Source: JBBATK01 sp044228685 (GTDB lineage: Bacteria > Bacteroidota > Ignavibacteria > Kapaibacteriales > NICIL-2). Taken from it: a stretch of DNA of 64,000 nucleotides. The stretch spans positions 1-64,000 of the forward strand of contig JBGAUL010000014.1 in the NCBI GenBank assembly GCA_044228685.1. The letters are read 5' to 3'. Shown in pieces: positions 23,163 through 34,400 of this stretch. Below the pieces are notes generated by a model, which was not told the origin of the DNA, did no database searches, and was given only the letters and a program-made list of their open reading frames with translations. How positions within the stretch are numbered: the first letter of the stretch is position 1; every line of letters starts with the position of its first letter. Position numbers and translations under genes: made by a program.

Positions 23163-25160
23163 CTAATCGCGAGGCGGTGCGATGCCTGCGCGCGAGATCT
23201 CAGACTCAAAGCTTGTTGGCGGAGGAATCTGAGGTGCGGTTGGATCCAGTGGACTCAACTCGTCGCCACGAATCAGTGTGTCGAGCTGATCGGCGTCGAG
23301 CGTTTCGCGCTCGAGAAGTTTAAGTGACAGTTTGTGCAGCAGGCTCAAGTGATCGCGAAGCAGCTGTTCGGTTTCATCGGACAGAGTTTGCAGTGTATTG
23401 GAAACTTCTGAATCGATGATTTGCGCGACTTGTTCGCTGTATTCGCGAGTATGACCGTAATCGCGACCCAAGAATACTTCCTGTCCGCCGTTACCGCCGT
23501 AGTTCACAGGACCAATGCGATCATTCATACCCCATTCCTTCACCATTTTACGAGTGAGAGCAGTGGCACGTTCAAGATCGTTCGAGGCACCGGTGGTGTA
23601 CTGGTTAAAGACGAGCTTTTCAGCAGCTCGACCAGCGAGCAGACACTTGATACGACTTTCGATGTATTCCTTGGACATGGTGTGTACGTCTTCTTTGGGT
23701 AGATAAGACGTAACGCCGAGTGCCGGACCGCGAGGAATGATAGTCACTTTATGAACCGGATCGCTATGCGGCAGCAATTTGCCTGCAAGAGCGTGACCCA
23801 TTTCGTGATAGGCTGTTGTTTTCTTTTCGGCTTCTGTCAGTACCATGCTCTTGCGTTCCATACCCATGAGCATTTTGTCCTTTGCTTGTTCAAAGTCGTA
23901 CATCGTGATTTGGTTAGAATCGCGACGAGCAGCAAAGAGCGCAGCTTCATTGACGATGTTCGCCAGATCAGCTCCTGAGGCTCCAGGGGTGCCGCGAGCG
24001 ACGACGTTGAGGTCGACATCAGTTCCCAGAGGTTTGTTGCGTGTATGGACCTTAAGGATGCCTTCGCGGCCACGTACGTCCGGACGATCCACCACGATGT
24101 GGCGATCGAAGCGACCCGGACGCAAGAGAGCGGGATCAAGAACATCTGCGCGATTGGTTGCAGCTATTATAATGACACCGTTATTGGTCTCAAAACCATC
24201 CATTTCAACCAGCAACTGATTCAATGTTTGTTCGCGTTCATCGTGTCCGCCGCCGAGGCCGGCACCGCGATGACGTCCTACAGCATCAATTTCATCGATA
24301 AATACGATACACGGCGCGCTACGCTTTGCTTGATCAAAGAGATCGCGGACGCGGCTTGCACCAACGCCAACGAACATTTCAACGAAGTCCGCACCGGAGA
24401 TGGAGAAGAAGGGAACATTAGCTTCACCGGAAACGGCGCGAGCAAGAAGAGTCTTACCGGTACCTGGAGGTCCGAGAAGCAAAACGCCTTTTGGAATCTT
24501 TCCACCCAGACGTTGGTACTTCGCCGGTTCTTTCAAAAAGTCGACGACTTCCTGAAGTTCAAACTTAGCCTCTTCGGCTCCGGCAACGTCCATGAAGGTG
24601 GTGCGCTTTGTATTCTCATTCGACATACGCGTACGCGCTTTTCCGAATGAGAAGATATTGCGGGGACCGCCTCCGCCTTGCATTCGGCGCATCATGACAA
24701 AGAAGACGACGAATAGTCCGACCCACATAAGCACGGTAAGAGCCGTACCCAACCATGGGTTATCACTTTGTTCGTAGTGCCAGGTAATGCCGTGGGCAGC
24801 CCAGATCTCTTCCGTTTTTGAATCGACGACGCCGAGTTTGGTGACGAAGTTCTGAACTCGATGCTCTTTGTTATCGATCATGATGCTGCGTACTTCTTTC
24901 AGCTCACCATGAAACTCAAAGTCATTGAGATTGCTTTTGGTAATAGTTGCAGCACGGATAGCGTCTTCGTTCAAGAAGCGCACGTAGTCCGTGTACAGAA
25001 TAGGGAACTCCTGGCGGGAACCGCCTCGGATAAACATATACACCAGCATAACGCCGACGATAATGACCACCCAGATGAGAACAGACCTGATGACCTTGCC
25101 GACTTGGGTATCGTCATCATTGTTCATCGGGGGGCGAGAAGGAGAGTTTTTCGGGCTCAT
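23163..25160 (-). CDS. ftsH: ATP-dependent zinc metalloprotease FtsH
   Basis: FtsH is a membrane-anchored AAA+ protease that removes misassembled membrane proteins and short-lived regulators. From the ATG at 25160 the product has 665 residues: a hydrophilic start, TM1 (VLIWVVIIVGVMLVYMF), a periplasmic domain, TM2 (WLGTALTVLMWVGLFVVFFVMM), the AAA+ domain with Walker A GPPGTGKTLLA, Walker B CIVFIDEIDAVG and the second region of homology (DPALLRPGRFDRHI), then the zinc site HEMGHA. A charged, proline-rich tail ends the protein. The frame is open to 25241, but those 27 residues are not conserved. Neither candidate start has a clear Shine-Dalgarno sequence. Confidence 0.94.
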   Translation of the reverse strand: MSPKNSPSRPPMNNDDDTQVGKVIRSVLIWVVIIVGVMLVYMFIRGGSRQEFPILYTDYVRFLNEDAIRAATITKSNLNDFEFHGELKEVRSIMIDNKEHRVQNFVTKLGVVDSKTEEIWAAHGITWHYEQSDNPWLGTALTVLMWVGLFVVFFVMMRRMQGGGGPRNIFSFGKARTRMSNENTKRTTFMDVAGAEEAKFELQEVVDFLKEPAKYQRLGGKIPKGVLLLGPPGTGKTLLARAVSGEANVPFFSISGADFVEMFVGVGASRVRDLFDQAKRSAPCIVFIDEIDAVGRHRGAGLGGGHDEREQTLNQLLVEMDGFETNNGVIIIAATNRADVLDPALLRPGRFDRHIVVDRPDVRGREGILKVHTRNKPLGTDVDLNVVARGTPGASGADLANIVNEAALFAARRDSNQITMYDFEQAKDKMLMGMERKSMVLTEAEKKTTAYHEMGHALAGKLLPHSDPVHKVTIIPRGPALGVTSYLPKEDVHTMSKEYIESRIKCLLAGRAAEKLVFNQYTTGASNDLERATALTRKMVKEWGMNDRIGPVNYGGNGGQEVFLGRDYGHTREYSEQVAQIIDSEVSNTLQTLSDETEQLLRDHLSLLHKLSLKLLERETLDADQLDTLIRGDELSPLDPTAPQIPPPTSFESEISRAGIAPPRD

Positions 25161-25349
25161 GAATGTGAGGTGAAGAGTACAATGGCAAATAGCTACGCCA
25201 CAGTTGACGCACAAAACACGAATATGGTGTAAAAACGCCAAAGAACGTGCAGAATGCTTCTGTTAAGTTGACAAATTTTCATGGCTTCTAAGGTCTTTTC
25301 TCAGTATTTTTCCGGACAGAGGGGACCGTTTTAAACATACTTGAATATC

Positions 25350-25376
25350 ATACTCCGTGGTCCTAATGCGGAGTAT
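25350..25376 (+). promoter_or_regulatory. Leader hairpin upstream of the giant Ig-repeat gene
   Basis: A perfect 8-bp inverted repeat ATACTCCG (25350-25357) and CGGAGTAT (25369-25376) is separated by 11 nt, 49 nt before the start codon at 25425. There is no T-run, so it is not a terminator. It may stabilise the mRNA or be a regulator site. Confidence 0.4.
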
Positions 25377-25424
25377 TAAGGACGAAACAGAGTTACTTAC
25401 ATCTTCACTTCAAAAGGATTCGTT

Positions 25425-28400
25425 ATGAAGCGTACATCCGTAGTGTTCATTCTATTGTTGTTGAGCATGACCTTTACGCAGGTCTTGCGCGCTCAGTTCA
25501 ATAATTACATTTATGCTCCGACGACGGGAGCATGGAATTCAATCATAGGACAAGGTGGCACAACTTTGCTCTTTGACCCCGCGATCGACGCGACAAACGA
25601 TGACGATTATTATACAGGTGTGCCAATCGGATTTACTTTTAGCTATCTCGGATCGAATTACACCGACCTATCATGTTGCGCCAATGGATTTGCGCTGCTT
25701 GGTGGTACAAGTGTTTCCGGTAATTCATGGACACCTGATTTGGATGGTGGTTCGGGATCGAGTGGACGACCGCTGTTGGCTCCATTCTGGAGTGATATGG
25801 AGTTGCTCGAAGGTACAGGTGGTTCAAGCCTGGGTTATCGAACAGATGGCAGCTCTCCGAACCGTGTCTTCACTCTTGAGTGGAACAAAGTTGAGTGGAC
25901 ATACACTACTGGTGTTCAGTCAATTTCTTTTCAAATCAAATTATACGAAGCAAGCGGCGCCGTTGAGTTTCTCTACAATCAAGAAGCTGACCAATCATCG
26001 ACACAAAATCTAGCTATTGGTATTACAGCAGCAGGAACAGGGGCTGGAAGTTTCTTGAATTGTACAGATGCTACCTTGGCTTCTGTTAGCTCGACCACAG
26101 AGGTACTTCTAACTACGAGACCAGCTTCAAATACTCGACTCCTGTTTACACCTGTTACTGGAACCATTTCCGCACCAACAAGCTTTAGCACATCCAATGT
26201 TCAAAGTTCGAGTATGACAATTGGTTGGACTAACAACGCAGCAACAGCGTATGCAGCTGTTGTGTACATCTCTGTTGATGCGACCAATTACAGTCCTAAA
26301 GGTATAGTCAGTATGACGGGTACTGGAAACTACTCCCTTAATGTCACGGGCTTAAGTGGTAACACGACATACTATTATAGAATCTATGCCGCTGGAAATA
26401 GCGGCACAAGCAACCCCTTATCCGGGTCTCAAGCCACAGCTGCAGGAAGCTTGTTCGGAACGCGTCAGATTCCGACATCCAGCTATCCTACGATTAAGTC
26501 CGCGATTGACAGTCTCAATACTTTTGGTTTAGCTGGGCCTATAGTTTTCGAATTGTTGTCCTCTTATACGAGTAGCTCAGAGACCTATCCTTTGACTTTT
26601 AGTGGTATTTCTGGATCATCGGCCACCAACACGGTAACGTTCAGACCGTCGGCAAGCGCTACGGGACTAAGTATCTCAGGTTCGAACGCAACAACCCTCA
26701 TCGATTTTAACGGTGTGAAGAATGTAAAATTTGACGGACGCCCAGGAGGCACCGGTTCAACTAGCCAGCTCACAATTTCCAATACGAACACATCTGCTAC
26801 CGCAGGCACTATACGTTTTATTAACGACGCAACAGCTGATGTCATTCGTTATTGCACAATACTAGGTTCTTCAACAAGTACTTCTGCCGGGACGGTCACG
26901 TTTAGCACGCCGGCATCAGTTGGATGTAGTAATGACACTCTTGCTAATTGCGTGATCGGACCAACATCAACATCATTGCTGCCGGCACGTGCGGTCTATG
27001 CATCCGGTTCCACGACAGTTATTGGTGTCAATAATACCATCGACAACTGTTCCATTTATGACTACTTCATAGCGTCTACAACTAACTATGGTATTGGCTC
27101 GATACAAGGTTATACCAAGTGGACAATTAGTAACAACAGCTTTTACCAGACTGCGACTCGCTCGCACACCGCCGCCAACACGATTTACAATATCTACATA
27201 AGCGCAAGCTATAATCCTACAGGTAACAGGATTATTGGTAACAGCATTGGGGGTACTTCAGCTGGTGCGGGTGGTTCAGCCATGACGCACGCCTTATCAA
27301 CTTCTACTTTGAGTCCCATCTTCTATGGTATCTATTGTTCAAACAATAGTTCGACAACTGATACAACCACGATAAGTGGAAACGTGATCGCAAACATCAA
27401 TTTCACATCAGCTTCGACGGGCGTTGCTTTCTACGGAATCAACGCGTTGTACGGAAACATGTTTGTTAGCAATAATGTGATTGGTGCAGGAACAGGAACG
27501 GGTAGTATCAGTATCACGAACAACGCAACTGCCACAGGTTTTACTGTTAACGGTATCGTAGCACAACCAAGTTCGGTGGGCGCTTTGATCTCCATGACAG
27601 GTAATACGGTTGGTAGTATCAACATGACTACGACCACACCGGCTTCTTCCGGATGCTCGTTCCTTGGAATTTCATTGAGCGGAGCAATTGGCGCTAATTC
27701 GACGGTTTCTAACAACACGGTTGGAAGTTCATCGACAGCTAATAGTATCAATGCGCAAACTGCCGTTACTGGTACAGCGACTCAAGGAATGACCGGGATT
27801 CAGGTTGCATCTTCATCCGGCAATTACTCAACGACTGTTTCAAGTAATATTGTTGCGAACATTATCAATAACGGAACATCGGCTACTTCCGCTGCAAACT
27901 ATGTGCGCGGTATTTATGCGAGTTCCGGTGTAGTGGCGATCACTGGAAATACGGTTCGTAATCTTTATAATGCTGCCGGAAATGCAAGCGGAACAACAAC
28001 TACAATGTCTGTGGTTGGTATCGTACAGGGTTCATCTACAACTCCTCTGTACCCTTTGACAGGTCAACTCGTATCTGGCAACACAATTCATACATTGTCA
28101 AACACAAACACGTCTGCCGCTTCAATGTTCATCACAGGTATCACGATGACATCGTCGAGCGCAGGTGGCATTAGTATCGTTGAGAAGAACTTCATTCACA
28201 GCATTTTCAACGCATCAAGTTCGAATACGAACGTACTTGCGTTTGCAGCAGCCGGTGGACAGACCGTATACAGAAATAATATGATCCGTCTAGGATTTGA
28301 TAATACCGGAAGCGCTGTTACGAATCCGAATGGTTTCCAAGGTTTTCAAAAAATCACAACTACCAAGGGATTCTTTGATAACAATACGGTGTACATCGGC

Positions 28401-31400
28401 GGCACGAACGTAACCGGTACATCAAACACCTTCTGCTTCTGGCGCAATAGTGCGGCTTCGGCAGGCGTAGATGAAATCAGAAACAACATCTTCCAAAATG
28501 CACGTTCAAATAGTAGTGGTACCGGAGCGCATATCTGCATTCTTCTAGGTAGCTCAACATCCGCTAGTGCAGCGGTAGCTTGTTCTGCCTTGTCACTGAA
28601 TAACAACCTCTACTACCATGCCGGCACCGGTGGGTACATTGGTGGAATTCTCTACACACCAGGTTCAACGATTTATATCTACTCTACGATTCCATCGTGG
28701 TCTGGTGCGTGCTCACAAGACAATGCATCCGGATATTCTTCACCTGGTTTGGTATTCCCAACGGGAACCAGCGCTAACGTAAATGTTCACATTACAGGTA
28801 ATACAGCAGCACGCGGTGGTGGAGTAGGGCTAGCTGCTGTATCTGACGATTTTGATGGAGATTCTCGTCCAGGTGCGAATACGGATATCGGAGCTGATCA
28901 GTGCAGTAGCTGTAGCGCAAACGATATCTTCCCACCGACAATTAGCTATACATCTCTTTCAAATGGAATCGTTGAATCAGCTCGCACTATTAATAACATT
29001 ACGATTACTGATTATTCCGGTGTCAACACAACGAGTGGTACTCGTCCTCGTATCTACTATAAGAAGTCAACCGACGCAGATCAATATTCCGGTAACACTA
29101 GCACGGACAACGGTTGGAAGTGGGTCGAGTCTTCAAGCACAAGTAGTCCGTACACTTTTGTTATGAACTATGGCCTACTTCAGTCTGCAGTTGCTCTTGG
29201 TGATGTAATTCAGTATTTCGTGATTGCGCAAGATGTTGTCGCTACACCAAATGTTGGTGTAAATACAAACACATTTACCTCATTCCCAACTTCTGTAAAC
29301 ATTGCTAACGGCTCTTTCCCTTCAGCTAATTACAGATCGTTCACGATCATGAACGGTGTCTCTGGTACCGTCAATGTCGGTACTTCTGAGACAATCACCT
29401 CGCTGACTAATACCGGTGGTTTGTTTGAGTATATTAATAACCGGGTGGTAACAGGAAACATTACTGCACTTATCACGAGTGACCTTACATCTGAAGGCGG
29501 TACAGTTGCGTTAAATGAAACCATCGAGTATGGTAATGGAGGCTATACGATAACGATCAGACCAGCGGCCAGTTTAACGCCAACGGTAAGCGGCTCGTTT
29601 GCAGGTGGCTTGATCAGATTAAATGGTGCTGACCGTGTGATTATTGACGGTCGTCGACCAGGAGATGCAACCGGAAACAATCTGAACATCACCAATACTG
29701 CAACTAGCGGTACGATCGCTACCATTCAAGTTTCCAGTCTAGGTACCGGTCTTGGTGCAGTCAATGATACTATCCGGTATTGCAACATCAGAACTGGATT
29801 AAACACGAATACGACTGCACATGCAATCTATGTTGGTTCTCAAACGATCGCTACGGCCGGTGATGACAATGACAACTTGGCAATCACCAACAATCGAATT
29901 TTAGCGACGTACTATGGTATTCGAATCGCGGCATCGGGAAGTGCCCACGATAACACACTCATTCAAAACAACATTTTTGGTCTAGATCCGGGCTCATCTG
30001 TTACGACGGATACAGTGCGCTTCAACTGTATTGATGTGACATTTGCTAATAACTTGACAGTAGATGGAAATCTCTTGCAGAACATTTCCAATTCGACTTC
30101 AACCGCGATATCTGCGATGAACTTCACAAATTGTTCTATCGGTACGGTTAGCGCAAATGTATTGTCGAGAATTATTAATGTAGCTTCTACTGCAACTGCT
30201 CCTCCGGTGCGCGCGATCGGTATCAACAGCGGTGTCAATAACTTTAGAATTACAAGAAATCAGATTGATTCGATTAAAAACAATCAGACGGGTAGTGGCT
30301 ATGGTTGTGTAGGTATTGACATTACAACGGGCTTAGCAACGAGTGTTGTGACTGTAGACAACAACATGATTTCGAATATCATTTCCGATGGTGATGCTTC
30401 TATTCAGTACGGTATCTACGGTATTCGTGTTGGTTATAACACCGCCACTGGTGGCGTTCGAATACTCAATAATTCGGTTTTGATGCGCGGAACGACATTG
30501 CAAATTCCTACTACATCATCTTGGTCTCCTACTTCGGCTGCACTTTGTATAGCTTCGGGATCAACCACTATTGACGTTCGTAATAACATCTTTGTAAACA
30601 ATCTTATACATAATCCTGCTAACAATAATCGTGGAAATGGTTGGACCGTATACTCAGTAGTAGGTTCTAGCGCATTTACAAACTTCGATTACAACATTTT
30701 GCGTAACGGTACGAATACAACCGGTGGCTTTGCATTATTTAACAATACTGCTCAAGCTAGCTTTGCTGCGTTCCAAGCCGCTACTGCCGCCAACACTAAT
30801 TCCTTCTTGGCAAGCCCGAACTTTGTAGACAGCGCAAATACAGATCTTCACTTGAATGCTATCTATACGAATTTCCTTGGAACTCCAAGTGTCTCGTCGA
30901 TCATTACTAATGATTTCGACAATAAGACGCGAACCAATTACTATATCGGCGCTGACGAAGTAACTCCAGTGTTAAGCTTTACACAGAATCCATCTACGTC
31001 GACACTGTGTGTTGGTCAGGCGATGAATCTCACGGTTACGGTCAACTCACCAATTCCTTTTGATGATGCTGTAACGAGAAACAATCCGAACATTACGTAT
31101 CAGTGGTATAAAGGTACGAGTCCTATTGCTGGTGCTACAACTTCGAGTTACTCGATATCAAGTGTGACTACTGGTGATGCCGGTTCCTATTTCTGTCGTA
31201 TTTGGGTGTCAAATTTGGATTCAGCAACATCCTCGACAGGTGTCATTACGGTTAATACTCTTCCAGCAATTACCGCAGATCCTCAAAGTGTCAATCGTTG
31301 TCTTGGTACAGCTCTTGTGCTCGGTGGAAGTGCAACCGGTACGGCTATAACTTATCAATGGCAGAAGTTGGTTGGCAGCACATGGACCAATATTGCCGGT

Positions 31401-34400
31401 GCAACTAATTCGACTTTCACAATTGCGAGTTTGACGGCATCAGATTTTGCCTCATATCGCTTTGTTGCGAGTGGTGCATGTTCTCCAGCGGCTACTTCGG
31501 CAGTGGCAGTTGTTACCCAATTGAATCCTACTGTTATTAATTCACAACCGACTGCAACGCCGTCTTCACTTTGTCTTGGTCAGAATTTTACACTTTCTGT
31601 AAGTGCTGCAGCTTCCAACATCGGTTATCAATGGAAACGCAATGGTGGTTCGATCGCAGGTGCAACGAATGCTACTTTGACAATCACAAACGCTCAAGCG
31701 GCCGATTTTGCAACCTACTCTGTGGTTATTAGCGGTGATTGCGGTATTCTGACATCCAACAACGTTATTGTTACTCAGATAGCACCAACAGTCATCAGTG
31801 CTCAACCCAGCACAAGTACACCGCAAATTTGTTTAGGCCAGCCCTTTACAATTACGATGTCCGCTAGTGGTGCTTCATTGACATATCAATGGCGCAAGAA
31901 CGGAACCAATATCAGTGGCGCTACCACAAATACCTATTCTGTACTGGCTGCAGTGGCTAGTGATTTCGGCAATTACGATGTGGTGGTAAACGGTACTTGT
32001 GGTTCGTTGACCTCATCGATCCAAAGCATAGTTCAAATTCCTGCTACACAAATCACTACTCAGCCGATTGCAAGCACAGTTCTCTGTGCAGGCGCAACAT
32101 TCAATCCAAGTGTTGTTGCGAATGGTGCAAATGTGACCTATCAGTGGCAGAAGCTAAGCGGCTCAACTTGGAATAACATTATTGGCGCAGTCAATCCTGC
32201 TCTCATCATCAGCAATGTCGCAGTCTCTGACTCCGGATCATATCGAGTTATTGTCACCGGAACTTGCGGTGCGTTGACTTCAACGACTTCGGTATTGAGC
32301 GTCAACTCACCAATCTCAATTACTGCACAACCGGCTTGGACCTCATCAAATGCATGTACGGGTGAAACAACGACATTGTCCATGACTGCTACGGGCACTA
32401 TTACAACTTATCAATGGCAAAAGTTTGATGGAAGTGTTTGGCAAAACATTGTCGGAGCAACGTCCAATAGCTATACAATCGCATCTGTCGTTCTATCTGA
32501 TGCAGGATCGTATAGAATCCAGATTAGCGGACCATGTAGTGCAACTCTAACATCAAACCAGGCAGTACTAAGCGTTCAACAAAACGTTCAAGTTTCTGCT
32601 CAACCGCAGCCACAAACTGCATGCGTAGGTGCGTCGATCTCGTTTAGCGTCTCTACAGTAGGTACCGTCGTTGGCTACCAATGGGAACAGGATAGACTGC
32701 AGAATGGCTCATGGGCGCCAATCTCAGGTGCTACTAATGCTACATATTCTAAATCGAATGTTAGTCTTCTCGACTCGGGTCTTTACAGAGTCAAAGTGAC
32801 AGGTAACTGCAGTGCCATTCCGGTCATTTCAGGTACTGCATTGGCTACCATCCAAAGCATATTCAATATCACTACACAGCCAACATGGCCAAGTACTCCG
32901 GTTAACGTTGGTCAAACTGTGACATTAAATGTTGGATTCACCGGTACGGCGAACTTCCAATGGCAGCGTGATCAGCAACGCAATGGATCGTGGGTAAATG
33001 TTGGTGCAAATTCACCGCAGTACTCATTCGTCGTCAATACGGTTGCTGATTCAGGTAACTATCGTTGTGTGGTGTCCGGACCTTGCGGCGCTGTAACACA
33101 AAACACCAACGTGGTTGCTGTATTTACATGTCAGCCTCCGGTTGTTACACAACAACCTCAAACACCAACCCCGGTATGTATTGGTGGTTCGCTCACACTA
33201 GGAGTTGCAGTAAATACTCAAGGTCAAACGGTTAGCTATCAATGGCAGATTGATCAAGCTCGCAATGGTACCTGGGTAGCAATTGGCGGTGCTACATCAG
33301 CTGTTTACACGAAGAACAATGTTCAGATTTCCGACGACGGTAACTACCGCGTTCAAGTAATCAGTGCTTGTTCAAGTGTACCAGTATTCAGCAACGCCGT
33401 TTCATTCGTGGTATTGTCGTCAAACAACATCTTGAGCAATCCAGTTTCTCAAACTGTATGCGCAGGTGTGAATGTTACTATGAGTGTTACGGTTGGTGGT
33501 ACTAGTCCATCCTACCAATGGTACTACAACGGTGCTCCTATCCAGATCGGTCAGAATTCAACTGCTCAGACTGCTAACCTCGTCCTGACAAATGTCACGC
33601 CAGGCTCTGCAGGAAACTACAGTTGCTTTGTCACTGGTCCTTGTACGCCGAACGGTGTATTCTCAAATAGTGCAACTCTGACAGTGAACTCACCGGTGAT
33701 CCTTCTTCAACCTCAATCTCAAACAGGTTGTGTTGGTTCATCATTGAGCTTCACATCACAGGCTTCTGGAACTGGCATCAGCTATCAATGGCAGAAGAAT
33801 CAATCCAATATTAGTGGTGCTACGAATGCTACCTACACCATTGCAAGTCCGGTGGTAGGAGATGCAGGTCAGTATCGCGTTGTAGCTACCAATACTTGCG
33901 GTTCAGTGACATCAAACTCGGCAACGCTTACGATGACGGTTCCTGCAAGTGTCGCAGTTCAACCGCAATCACAAGCGATCTGTCGTGGTACAAATCTGAC
34001 AGTAAGCGTGGGTATCAATGTTGATGCAACATCACCGAGCTATCAGTGGCAGCGCAACGGTGTTAATCTGTCGACTTCAACATATTCAACGGCGAAGAGC
34101 GCAACACTTGTAGTTCCAAACATTCAACCGTCTGAGGCTGGCGCATACACTTGTCTTATCGTAACGCCTTGTCAACCGCTCGGTGTTACGACTAACGTGG
34201 CACAAATCACTGTTAATCCAAGTACAGCTATCAACACGCAACCAACTGGCGCAACCATTTGCGAAGGTGTTCCTTACACCTTTAGTGTTGGAGCGGTCGG
34301 TACAACGTTGAGCTACCAATGGCTCAAGGACGGAACGCCGATCGTCGGTGCGACGAATGCGAACCTGGTGCTTAACTCACCTGTTGCATCGGATGCAGGT

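Noticed and set aside
24045..24650. A 201-codon open frame on the plus strand, opposite ftsH
   Set aside because: It lies fully antisense to a strongly conserved AAA+ gene and shows no recognisable motif; it is a shadow of ftsH codon use.
25224..25235. A 12-mer ATGGTGTAAAAA shared between the ftsH upstream region and the Fur-family palindrome region (10247-10258)
   Set aside because: A shared 12-mer in 64 kb can arise by chance, and the ftsH copy is not palindromic in the same way.
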